This document shows, one piece after another, positions 1-10,299 of a stretch of 64,000 bases of DNA. The notes under the pieces are model-generated. The model was not told the DNA's origin and did not search any database. It saw nothing but the letters and a program-made list of their open reading frames with translations. Position numbers and translations under genes: made by a program. Origin of the DNA: Gnetum montanum (lineage: Eukaryota > Streptophyta > Gnetopsida > Gnetales > Gnetaceae); assembly GCA_015680685.1 (NCBI GenBank), contig MNCI01029147.1, forward strand, positions 72,853-136,852, read 5' to 3'. How positions within the stretch are numbered: the stretch's first letter is position 1; every line of letters starts with the position of its first letter.

Positions 1-832
1 GAACGGCTCTTTATTCGAGCAGCTTGTAACCTGAACCCAAGTTGTGTACGGCAATAAAGACGAACTTGTTTGGATAAACCTTGCAGCACGTGGTTTCATT
101 TATTGCTTTATTTCCTGCTTTCCTAGTGCGTTCAAGTACGACTTGATTACGAGCGTCTACGGACGTGTACGGCTAGTCAAGGAATCGGCTGCTTGACGCA
201 ATGCATGAGTACGACTCAATTACGAGCATTGGATGCTTGGTAACCCAGTAGCGTATTCCAGGATTCTGCGCTTGGTAACTCCCGGGTCTGATGTGTACGG
301 CTAGTTGAGGAATCGGCTGCTCATTGCTAGGCTAGATCGTGTGATAAGTACGACTTAGTTACGAGCACCCACGGGTGTGTACGGCTGGCTAAGGAATCGG
401 CTGCTTATCACACGTAGGCTAAATAGGTGCCTCAGTACGACCACTTCGAGCACTTGCGTTACGTGTGGCGATCCCAGTAACGATTAGCGTTTGGTAAGCT
501 GCAGTTGCATAGTTCAGGGTGTGTCCGGTAAGTGGGAACGGATGCTGACGCTAGTTAATTTAGACTTAGATCTTTAGTTAGAGTTAGCTTAGTTTCTCAA
601 CCCTTTCCCCTGATAGCATAGAAGATAAGCCGAAAATACCAAAAAAATCACATACCTCAGACTTGCTTAACCATACACCGTGACACTTACAAGCAAGCCT
701 GGGAAGACAACGAACGATTAACCCCAAGTGTTTCTTGTGGCGTTAAGGCATTTAGTCTGCGGAGTTTGACCAGATCGCGTGTGTATGCTCGTATTCGTAT
801 GGTTGAGTGTAGGGGTACCTCGCCACTCATCA
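1..832 (+). mobile_element. Element A: right-hand part of a gypsy LTR (3' LTR or solo LTR)
   Basis: The block matches the R-U5 half of the N1 and N2 LTRs: it has the AATAAAGACGA polyadenylation region at 53-63, the GTACGACCACTTCGAGCAC block near 435-453, and ends with TACCTCGCCACTCATCA at 832. The next bases (833 on) are the inside of element B's 5' LTR, so 832 is the right end of an insertion into B. The left end lies outside the window, so solo LTR and complete element cannot be told apart. It is richer in CpG than the other LTRs here, which suggests a younger copy. Confidence 0.8.
135..451 (+). repeat. Degenerate tandem motifs inside the LTR of A
   Basis: Two motifs alternate. AGTACGACTTGATTACGAGC and close variants start at 135, 208, 347 and 434. 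GTGTACGGCTAGTCAAGGAA (continuing ATCGGCTGCT-like) starts at 165, 293 and 377. N1 and N2 have only the last AGTACGAC copy, so A carries an expanded U5 relative to its relatives here. Confidence 0.8.
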
Positions 833-1628
833 TTAGGCATTCGATATTGTCCCTTCTATGATAGCTTACAAATACCACACTATGGTGCATGGTTGGGAGA
901 TAGGTTGTTGATAGATTTTAGATAGCTTTTTCATAGCTTTGTAATTTCAAATTCTATTATTTCTTAGTGCATGCCCATAGTGTGATGTTAGTGATTATAC
1001 AACATCCTTATTTGAGTGTGACATACTTGGACACATTACATGGGTGACAATAAAGATTGATATTATGTTCATCATTACAGCATCCACTTAGATTTGTTAT
1101 CATTTTTGATTGTTTAATTGTTTATTGTTTTCCTTAGTTAATATTTCCATTTATTGCTCTTTACTATTCCTATTATTAAGCAAAATGAGTATGACTAATC
1201 CTGAGCACTTAAGTGTAATTACTTAGTATCCTAGCAGTGTATCGTTTGGTATGCCTAGTGATGTATGCTTGGCAATCCTAGTGGTAGTCATGCAAAGTTC
1301 AAGGTGTGTGCAAATGATTAGGAATAGATACTCATTACACATAGGCTAGTTTAGATTTTACTTTTCATTGTTAATTAGCTTAATTAATCATGATCTTTAT
1401 TTTTATTAGGAGTAGCATAGAGCCAGATAACATCAATTATCATATGCCTCACTTTGCACTAAACCATACGTGATAAGCTATGACTAGTCCAAGTGGGAAG
1501 ATAGTGAACTGAAATCAAAGAATAATGATTTATATGCACAACTATTGCCATCCATGAAATTCAATTAGATTGTATGTGATCACTTGTGATTTGTATGGTT
1601 GGATGTAGGGATACCTCGCCACTCATCA
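833..1628 (+). repeat. 5' LTR of B (start removed by insertion of A)
   Basis: It aligns with 9240-10005: AAATACCACACTATGGTGCA near 871, the AATAAAGATT polyadenylation region near 1050, and the end GATACCTCGCCACTCATCA at 1628. The first part of U3 is absent because A inserted there. The TATA box of the 3' copy (TATAAATA at 9250) is TACAAATA here. Confidence 0.85.
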
Positions 1629-1629
1629 T

Positions 1630-1648
1630 TGGTGCCATTGTTGAGATG
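1630..1648 (+). promoter_or_regulatory. Primer-binding site of B (tRNA-Asp type, degraded)
   Basis: TGGTGCCATTGTTGAGATG follows the 5' LTR by one base. The plant tRNA-Asp 3' end complement is TGGCGCCGTTGCCGGGGA. The first half is recognisable and the second half has decayed. Confidence 0.65.
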
Positions 1649-1823
1649 GTGCTAGTTATCTAGATTAGTTAGATTATACACGATCATTGTAAATGAATTA
1701 ATGGTATATCTTTTAAAAAATATCAAATCACATACAACATTAACTAAAAATAATATCTCTTTTACTAGTAGTGATAATGCATTATATAGAGAAAACATTC
1801 ATTAGAGAACTAACAAGATATAT

Positions 1824-3290
1824 GTGGAAGAAAATTGGAGTGACCAACCTTACGCAAGGGTTTCATATGTTCATGATCACCCTAACAATACTCAAGGATT
1901 ACATTCACCTAAGGAAGATAATCCTAGAGGACATGAAGTAAGCCCTAGACTAAGGAAGGCCTCGAGGCCTAGGACCTCTTCAACACCTAGAAAAGATAAA
2001 TCAAGGTACCAGGGAGAGAACCATAGGAGCCATGGCAATCCTCCCTATTCCTCATCTTCCTCTTCCTCTTCAATGTCTAGTTCTGATGAATATGAACATA
2101 GGTATAGAGACACAACTCCATAATGGGGTTGGAATAATAACAAAAATCAAACCCATGGAAAAAACCAAAGACATCAACATGAACATAGACAAAATCATAA
2201 CAATAAAATTAATAGAAATAAAAATATTAATCACAACATGTCAGATGATGATGAACCCTTGTTGGCCACCAAGAGCTTGATGCAGATCACAGAGGTAGTT
2301 GTGATATCTTACAGGTATCACAAAGAGAGTTTCCTACCTAGACTTGACATGAATAATGTTCTTAAATTTATGAGAGGCTATGATTTGGATCCACAACATC
2401 ATTTACAAGCCTTCAATGATGCTTGTGCTTTCTACAACATTGAAAGTGGACGGAAAAAACTTAAGCTCTTTCCTAGGATATTACTTAACAAAGTTGAAGT
2501 GTGGTATAGATTTTTGAAACCAAATTCAATATAATAGTGGTTCACATTGCTAGAAATTTTCAATGAAAAATACCAAACCTATGTGAGGGTGTCCAACCTG
2601 AGGAGACAAATCCAAGAATGGAGACAAGAACAACATGAACTCTTGGACATGGCCTTAGATAGATATTATTCTCTAGTAAATAGATGCCCAAGCCATCATT
2701 TCTCTGTGGAAAAGTAGCTTTTCCATATCATAGATGGGTTTTGTAATGAAACAAGGGAGACCCTTAGGATGTACACACTAGGTCAATTATATGAGCCATG
2801 AATCTATCAAATTCAAGAGCTAATTGAGCATGTGGTAAAGAATAAGGAGAGCTATGAAAATGGGAGAATATTGAGAAATATCACTAGGACCAAAATCTTC
2901 AAAAGAAGAAGGCCCATATCTATGGTAAGGAGAAAGAGGCAACTCTTGGTGGGGTGATTTCACAACAATCCTTATCAATACAAAAGGCTATTGACAAATT
3001 GGAAGCAAAGTTTGATAGGATGTCAAAGTGGATAAATGTGAAAGTTACAACTTTTATGGAAATCATAGAGGAGAAGGTAACACAAAATGAATCAAGTGAT
3101 CACAACAAATAGAGGAAGAAGAACCAAGAAACAACTAGGAACACTTATCAACAAATAGGGAACATGGCTAAAGAAAGTGAGGCTATAGACTTAACCATAG
3201 ATGAAGATGACAAATGTGACATCTAAATATATGACCACCCAAAGGATTACTACCCATTCATGTCACATTTACATGAGTATTGGTCTTTTG
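1824..3290 (+). pseudogene. gag: gag of B, broken
   Basis: Gag forms the capsid shell of the retrotransposon particle. The N-terminal part (1824-2123) is basic and Ser-rich, with a run of eight serines. The capsid-like core follows at 2238-2800 with DPQHHLQAFNDAC, KKLKLFPRILLNKVEVWY and EKYQTYVRVSNLRRQIQEW, shared nearly word for word with N1 and N2. Near 3214-3275 a decayed copy of the Cys/His motif is seen (CDI, stop, IYDHPKDYYPFMSHL), with all but one Cys lost. Frame changes at about 2123 and 2800 and several stops make it non-functional. Downstream N-rich and K-rich stretches are low complexity. Confidence 0.8.
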
Positions 3291-4232
3291 CATTAAATCC
3301 AAAATTCATACAAAAGAACATGCCTAAGAAATTTCCTTTTCCACATGGTAATTATAAATAGTCCCACAACCAATCATACTATTCTAAGGGGCCTTAGTAC
3401 CAGCCTTAGCATTTTCATTAACCACAGTGGCAATACCCATAGTTGTGGGGAAGGCCATTACCAAACTAGCCCTACCCTTACTACAAGCTAAAATCCTATG
3501 GATATTATATTCAACACCCTGTTTCTCCAACTAGTTCTATGTCCTCTACTTCGAATCACTATTATCACTGTCCCAAGTACCATCAACTCATGACATCTCC
3601 TAAAGGATCACCACCTCACACCTCTTAGCCTCCACCCTATCCTTGATATTCTCATACTCCACCCCATCATATGTCACCACTAGTAATACAGGAAGGTTTA
3701 GCACCAAAACATCAACAAATGAATGCTACTTGTGCTATAAATGTGCATGGACATGTTGATACCAGTAAGTTCCCATTGCATACTCAGAAAAATCCCTTCT
3801 TTAGGATAGCTCCTAGGTAGATGCAAAATGCTCATGAACCTACCACACCATCCAAACTAGCATAAGGCCAAGTTGGTGCCACATCTTCCCTTTCACAACC
3901 AACATCCTTTGTGCCTATGCAAGGGCCACCATCCATTGTTACTCCAAAACCTAATAAAAGAAATGAATCTAGTAGTATGGGGAGACAAACAAATCCATGC
4001 ATATTGAATCATGATCAAGGGTGCAATCATGGGTCAGACATCTACAATGTTAAGACAACTCATACTCTGATCCACCATACGTTTAACAACCAAGTCTGTG
4101 AATAACAACTGGTCTATGTAGCTACCACTAAACTAAGAGACACCCAGTGGTTTGAAAATGAAAGGTTAACACTAATTTATACATGCATGAAGCCTACCTA
4201 TCCACTTATTAATTCTTACCATGGTCAAACCC
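3291..4232 (+). pseudogene. Gag tail and post-protease scrap of B; protease and pol deleted
   Basis: 3291-3990 is a Pro/Tyr/Gln/Ser-rich stretch matching the linker between gag and protease in N1 and N2. It then passes directly (near 4000-4130) into the region that follows protease in the other copies (CNHG, then YVATTKLRDTQW and YTCMKPT, compare YVATTPVVDTPW and ICMERTE in N1). No DSG or GRPWLS protease motif remains. A second jump near 4200-4232 removes reverse transcriptase, RNase H and integrase. Stops are frequent. Confidence 0.65.
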
Positions 4233-4251
4233 TTAGCCATGGGGGAAACAT
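4233..4251 (+). promoter_or_regulatory. Internal polypurine-tract-like motif of B
   Basis: TTAGCCATGGGGGAAACAT marks the old end of pol. It copies the terminal polypurine tract (TTTAGTCATGGGGGTA at 9136) and corresponds to TTTAGTCATGGGGGAGATGG at 38472 in N2. Confidence 0.6.
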
Positions 4252-6228
4252 CCCATTTTAACCTTTATAATTAATAGGTGTTTTTGATCTTTTTGTTTCA
4301 TGATTTTTTATCATCTTCTTATTTCTTGATACAATTTTTCCTATCCTTTTCAACTTTTTCCATTTTTTTGTTTGTTTTCATTTCCTTTGTTAGTAATCTC
4401 ACTTGTGAATAAAAAGATCATGTAGGCCATTAAGGTGAGGTATTCTCTATGTTGTCAAGTCATGAGGGATTGCTTATTCAAATAGTGAGGCCATGTCATC
4501 CATCCACTCATTCCATTAATAAGAGGTTCTCACTCTGGTCATAATGATATTCTTCTTCATCATCAAACTAAAAATAACTTTGTAATTATTATGCCTAGAT
4601 AGAAAAGTGAAGAGTTAAGGGGGAATGTAAAGGGTGTGTCATCAAGGGGATTTGTGGATTCTCTTTGGCTACTTTTGTATGTTCTATCATGTTGCTTCAG
4701 TTGCAATTATATCCTTGTAGATCTAATGAAAAATGGAAGTAAGAGTAATAGAAAAGAACACTGAATAAATTTCTGAGGGTTCCACTGGAAAGACATGTTA
4801 GCCATGCTTGAAGGTTGGTGGTTTCTCAAAATCCATAAAAAAAGAGAGAGTGTATGTCATAAATTAACTCCTTCCTTGAAAAAAATGCCAAGTGATGTTA
4901 CTCCTTGCAACTATGGTAGTCTTATGGTTGTCCAATGAAGTGATGAAATAATGAGATGTCACTAAATGTGGTTTGGACCTGGTTTGAATCTTGGAAAGAG
5001 GGGTTAATGCTTAACCATCAATAAAACACAAGGATTCATTATGCCCTTGGTAAGATACCTCACGTCCTAATTCTTGCAATCCTTTCTATAATTCATCTCA
5101 TCTCTTTGTCTGTATGATCCTAACTTGTGGTTTTGTTTAACATAGATTTATTTTCTCAAATTGGTGGTTTAACATGTGTATTTTGTTTCACAAGTATGCA
5201 TTGCATTCAACCCCTTTAGTTCCTATGAAAATTTTTAGATGTGGTTACACGAGGGCATTATGGGATGGAGCTTATTGTGGGGAGACCCACTTGTGTAAGT
5301 TTTGTAACTTGTACTTGTTTAACAAAACCACATCATTTTTAACCTTCCATGTGCATAATTTTATATTTCATGCTTTTCCATGTCATATATATGATCTGTT
5401 CCATACCATAGGTATAATACCACTTTTCTTGCTTCTTCCAAAGCTTTTAATGTCAACGACTTCATCTTCTAACACTTTTGATGCCTAAAAATGATTTTTT
5501 ACTTATCCCAGAACTATAAACCTAACCTAAAACCTTCCAACCAATCATAGAGCTTTATTTTTCATGTTGATTACCCTCATTTAATTAAAATTTGAGCACT
5601 TCAATATTGACTACCCGATGTTCGGTTAAACTCAATATCAAATACTTGATATTAGGTTGACAAAACCTATATATATGATCCCCATGGTGCTCCAAAATCC
5701 ATTTTCATCATTTGCAGCTATGGAAGTTTTTAAAATTTTCTTTTGAAACTAAGAGCTCTACACAATCAACTTCCACTTGTGATCTTTTAGTCCATACCAC
5801 TCCAATTTTTGTATCGCTTGAATCTATTTGAACCTAGAGTGTTCAATTTAGTTGAGGGATGGTGCTTGCATTGAAAACTTAACACCAATATTTCAAAATG
5901 TTTTATCACATGGATGATATTACAATGGTAAGAATGTTAAAAACCTAAGTGTTTTAGTGAAAATAAATTGTATTAATGCTAGAAACTTTAATTTTTTCAC
6001 CTAAGGGACCATAACCATCATAATAGGCCATACATAAGGAAAAAGGAATAAATTATGAAGGGTCATAAAAGAAGATGAACACTTTTTGGACATTCTTTTA
6101 AAAATATTTCTAACTTTGCAATCATATAAACTAAGGAACCTAATGGAGCTAAGGTCATGAGTAAGGTATAAACCTATTAACAATAAATAACAACACCTTA
6201 GTAACATTCAAACCTTGATTGATTGCAA
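4252..6228 (+). other. Long non-coding 3' region of B upstream of ORF3
   Basis: No credible coding sequence. It contains decayed versions of a block shared by all the related elements: ATGTCACTAAATGTGGTTTG near 4957 and GGGCATTATGGG followed by GGGGAGACCCACTTG near 5252-5295. Near 5600-5660 there are palindrome-like AATATTGA/TCAATATCAA/TTGATATT motifs resembling LTR U3 sequence, followed by a TATATATA-like run at 5668. This is the expected place for a promoter or leader of ORF3. Confidence 0.55.
5668..5674 (+). promoter_or_regulatory. TATA-like run upstream of ORF3 in B
   Basis: TATATAT lies just downstream of U3-like AT-rich palindromic motifs and about 560 bp before the ORF3 start. E and C have a similar run in the equivalent place. 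Function is inferred from position only. Confidence 0.35.
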
Positions 6229-9010
6229 ATGGTCCCAAAAAGAAGACACAAGGAACCTTTGCAAGGAGTAGCCAAATGCCCAAGAGGTGGTAGAAGCCAA
6301 CAGGGAAGCAAGTTGAGCATGAGGAACATGAGGCCCAATTATTCAACATCCATCAAGAGGCTCCTATTACAGGGTAGTTAGTCCAAGAAGAGGCCATAGA
6401 ACCACAAGCTCTAGTGTAAGGACAACACCTCATGTTGTCCCTAGAATGCCTTGAAGCTATTTAGGAGAAATCCATGTTGACCACGGTCATTGTGGAAATG
6501 AACTTCTATCCATTTATGACATTTCATCTTAAGGTAGTTCAAACACAACTCTAAGAATTATCATTATGGCACATTCTGTTAGGTAGTGGTAAATGGTACC
6601 TTGACGAGATGTACCAATTTTGGCACAAGGAAGAAGGCACCACTATTAACATTGGTGGAGTCACTATTTCTTTCTTGATCAAAGTAATCATAGAGGCTTT
6701 GAATCTGCTAAATGTGGGGGCCAAGCTAGCACATTTTTCCATGAGGTCCAATACTAAAAACACAAAGTTGTGGCTAAAGTAGACATATGATAAAGATAAT
6801 AAGACATATAATGAATTGACTCTGGAAGAGAGGACCTATTTCAAGATAGGAACATATCACCTCTTCCCAACCAAAGTGCTTAACAAAATCTCAACATACA
6901 TAGCTAGGGAAAGTGTAACACTAATGGGCAAATACATGGTCAATCTTCCCCAGTTATACTACATGGAAACTTAGAGGTGGTTTGAAGAAAAAAAAGATAG
7001 GGAAGCCAACACTTCCATTCCATTGCTTGAGTAGGAAACTATGTAAACATGCTAGAATCCTAGGATACACAAATGATGTTCCCAGGAGGGCTTAGAATGC
7101 TTCCTTCGCTGAATTGCTCAAACCTACAACACCAAGGAAAGATCTTGGTGAGGAATAAGAACCATAGAAAGAAGCAAAACCAAAAAAAAGAAACAAAAAA
7201 AGATCCTAAATAGCTTCATGAGTCACATGTTCCACCACCACCACCACTACAAGACTACCAAGTTGTGATGAGCCATTTAGAAAGAATTTTTAAAACATCC
7301 AGTTGGGAGAGTAGAGATGAATCAAACCTCTTTAGAGTTATTAATGACATCATGCAACCCACTATTTTTTGCTGATCCAATAAGAGGATAGATTTCACTA
7401 TAATTAGGAGGAGAATCCCAGTGATCACGACAAATCTTTGATAATGTTGCATCTTTCCAAGTGATGCTTGAAATAGGAGAGGATGCCACAATAGTGGTTA
7501 TGCAACATTAGGATGCAGTAGGCAAAATAGAGGTAATAATAGATCACATCAATGAATCTTTCAATATGCATGTTGTACCCCTAGTGGATTTGACTAGGAC
7601 CAGAGATGCACAAATGCTTACTAGGACTTCAATGACTCCTATGGCCCATGAGGATGTACTAGATAGACTGCTACAAATAGGACAAGTAATGACAACCCTT
7701 TTGAAAATCCCCAGTGATGTCACTATACTACAATCAAATATCATCATCACCAAAGGAAAGTTGGTCATGGTTGAGACCAGGCTAGAACATGTAGAAGTAG
7801 AAGTACAATGCTTACAACAAGAGCTGGTTGCCTTGAGAGTTGAAAGATGGAACCTTGCCCAATTTGTCACACTTGACTAGTTGGATCAATTCTAAATAGA
7901 GTAGTTAAAAAAATTGATTGAAGAGAATAAAGCTACTAAGAAATAGAAGGAGAAGGTGGTATGAAATGTTTCAATTGTTGACACTGAAGCATATGTTCAT
8001 AAGAAGGCATTGATCACCATACAAGAAGAAAATAAATAGCTTGTTGCGGATAATGCAAGGTTGACCACTATTGAAAAACCAAAGAACATCTTGGAAGAAA
8101 TGTCCACTAGTTGAGAGAATAACTAGTGAGGGTCAACCAAGACATCAATAGATTGGCTAGAGAGCATTGAACCCTCTTAATGGTGGAGGTCTATGTAATT
8201 TGTTAGAAATCTATAATCGAAATAAGCACATAACAAAATGAGGCCAAGAAACATGAGAAGCTAAAAGAGCACTTTCGAGACTAAGTTGGCATGTATAAGT
8301 AGATAAAGAAAAAGGAAATCTAAATGGAAAAATCCTATATTAGATCCATCTCAGTGCAAAATCTTGATTTGCAACCCATCTTAGATAGTTATGCACTGGT
8401 CCACTAAGTGAAAGTGAGGAATAAAGATTTGCAAATTCAAGACTTAAAGGAATACATGGCATTGGCTAACCTTTAATATGCTAATACTACCATGTTAATA
8501 GTAGGTTGGCATAGAAATGAATTAGAATAGTAAGTAGCAGCCACCTACACATTATATGAAAAAGAGTTTGTAAATAGAAAAAAATATTTATAGAAACTCC
8601 ATGTAGCAAACTCAGAACTAGAGGTGATTAAGGCCCACTACCATGGATAGAAATATGTAGCCTCAAACTTGGCTAGAAGATTAAAAAATCATCATGAGTT
8701 AAAAGAAAAGGCCAAGGCCTTCAAGAAGGAATGATGGTAGTTTGTGGCTTGGTGCATAAAAGAAAATAAGATGTTTCTATAGCTACCATGTCCATGGGAG
8801 GTACTAGCTCCACCACACATTGATTTAGCAACCTGGATAGTACATGATCCAAGAATGGAGGAGGAAATGTTGTAGGTGCTCTTAAATTGCTATATATTCT
8901 AGAAGCTTGGTGACAAAGGAAAGTGGTTGATGGAAGAAGCAACCACCTCTAAAAACTACATGAGTTTTCCTAATTTTATGTCTTGTAATGTTATGTCCAA
9001 ATTTTTGTAA
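6229..9010 (+). pseudogene. ORF3 of B: extra sense gene between pol and the 3' LTR, broken
   Basis: I do not recognise this as a named family. Homologous regions on the minus strand in C and E show it is a real retrotransposon gene. The start ATG (6229; MVPKRR) matches MAPKGR in E. The globular core at about 6590-7010 has WYLDEMYQFWHKEEG, INIGGVTISFLIKVIIEALN, ERTYFKIGTYHLFPTKV and GKYMVNLPQL. It is reminiscent of the Transposase_32-type domain found in some plant gypsy elements, which is inference. PPPPP near 7235 is a proline linker. A Leu/Glu/Lys-rich helical stretch covers 7566-8700, including an open 104-codon piece. The C-terminal PWEVLAPPHIDLATWIVHDP motif ends near 8850. Many stops, often at former Gln or Trp codons. 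Confidence 0.7.
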
Positions 9011-9135
9011 AACATCACTACGACATGTAAGAGTCAATTTGTTTATTTATTTAATATAGTTAATAATCCCATACCTTTTAAATTTTTTGTAAAGAACTTG
9101 TTTCCCATTTTGTTTAACTTGAGGAAAAATTTTCA

Positions 9136-9151
9136 TTTAGTCATGGGGGTA
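9136..9151 (+). promoter_or_regulatory. Polypurine tract of B
   Basis: TTTAGTCATGGGGGTA directly abuts the LTR start TGATGAGTCATG. It primes plus-strand synthesis in the retrotransposon cycle. Confidence 0.8.
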
Positions 9152-10005
9152 TGATGAGTCATGTTTTACAAGGCCATGATATTGGGTATATAATATTAGG
9201 GCACAATCTCTAATGCCAAGCATCTGATATCACCCCTCCCATGCTAGCCTATAAATACCACACTATGATGCATGATTGGGAGATAGGTTGTTAATAGATT
9301 TTAGATAGCTTTTTCATTCCTTTGTGATTTCAAGTTCTGTTGTTTCCTAGTGCATGCTTGCAATGTGATGTTAGTGATTGTAAGACATCCTTATTCAAGT
9401 GTGACATACTTGGATGCATTACATGATCAACAATAAATATTAATATTACTTTCATCATTGCAACATTCACTTAGATTTTTTATCATTTTTATTGTTTAAT
9501 TTTTTACTATTTTCCTTAGTTAATATTTCTATTTATTACTCTTTATTATTCCTATTATTAAGGGAATGAGTATGACTAATCATGAGTGCTCAAGTGTAAT
9601 TACTTGGTAGCCTAGCAATGTATCATTTGGTATGCCCAATGACATACACTTAGTAATCCTAGTGGTAGTTATGTGAAGTCCAAGGCATGTAAAAATAATT
9701 AAGAATAGATACTCATTGCATGTAGGCTAGTTTAGATTTTACTTTCCACTATTAATTAGCTTAATTAATCATTCTCTTTATTTTCATTAGGAGCATAGGA
9801 CCAGATAACATCAATTATCATATGCCTCACTTTGGACTAAACTATATGTGACAAGCTACCACTAGTCCAAGTGGGAAGATAGCAAACTATGATCAAAGCA
9901 TAACAATTTAGATGCACAACTAGTCCCATCCATGGAATTCGATCAAATCATGCGTGAACACTTTTGATTCATATGGGTGGTTTTAGGGGTACCTCTCGCT
10001 TATCA
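9152..10005 (+). repeat. 3' LTR of B
   Basis: It begins TGATGAGTCATG and ends ACCTCTCGCTTATCA, 854 bp. A TATA box (TATAAATA) lies at 9250-9257, and an AATAAATATT polyadenylation-like site near 9432. It is more complete than the 5' copy, which lost its start to A. The two differ by many transitions, so the insertion is old. Confidence 0.85.
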
Positions 10006-10034
10006 TTGATGATTCATCATACCCCCATGACTAA
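10006..10034 (-). promoter_or_regulatory. Polypurine tract and first bases of the 3' LTR of C
   Basis: Read on the minus strand, 10034-10020 gives TTAGTCATGGGGGTA, followed by TGATGAATCATCAA, an LTR start cut off at 10006 where element B begins. Confidence 0.75.
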
Positions 10035-10299
10035 CTAAAAATTCATCTTCGAGTGAAAAAAATTAGGATTAAATTTCCTAGAAAATTTGGAGAAGTATAG
10101 AATTTATTAACATATAGATTGACTCTAACTAACGTTGAGTGCTAGATTGTATGGTTTTTACAAAAATGAGTGTCCTTACAAAAAAATTGGACACATAAAA
10201 AAAATTGTATTAGGACCTATTAGATGGATGGAGATAAGATGATCTTTCATACCATGCCTAGATGTGGAGGCTATTGTGGCTCAGGTGATCTTTCATCTC

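Larger units (their letters stand above)
833..10005 (+). mobile_element. Element B: internally deleted Ty3/gypsy element with an extra gene (ORF3)
   Basis: Two related LTRs (833-1628 and 9152-10005) flank gag remnants, a long 3' region and an ORF3 pseudogene. Protease is missing and the whole reverse transcriptase to integrase part is deleted near 4200-4232, so this copy could not move on its own. A interrupts its 5' LTR. B itself sits about 15 bp inside the reversed 3' LTR of C: the sequence at 10006-10034, read on the minus strand, is a polypurine tract followed by an LTR start. Its left target site lies outside the window. Confidence 0.85.
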
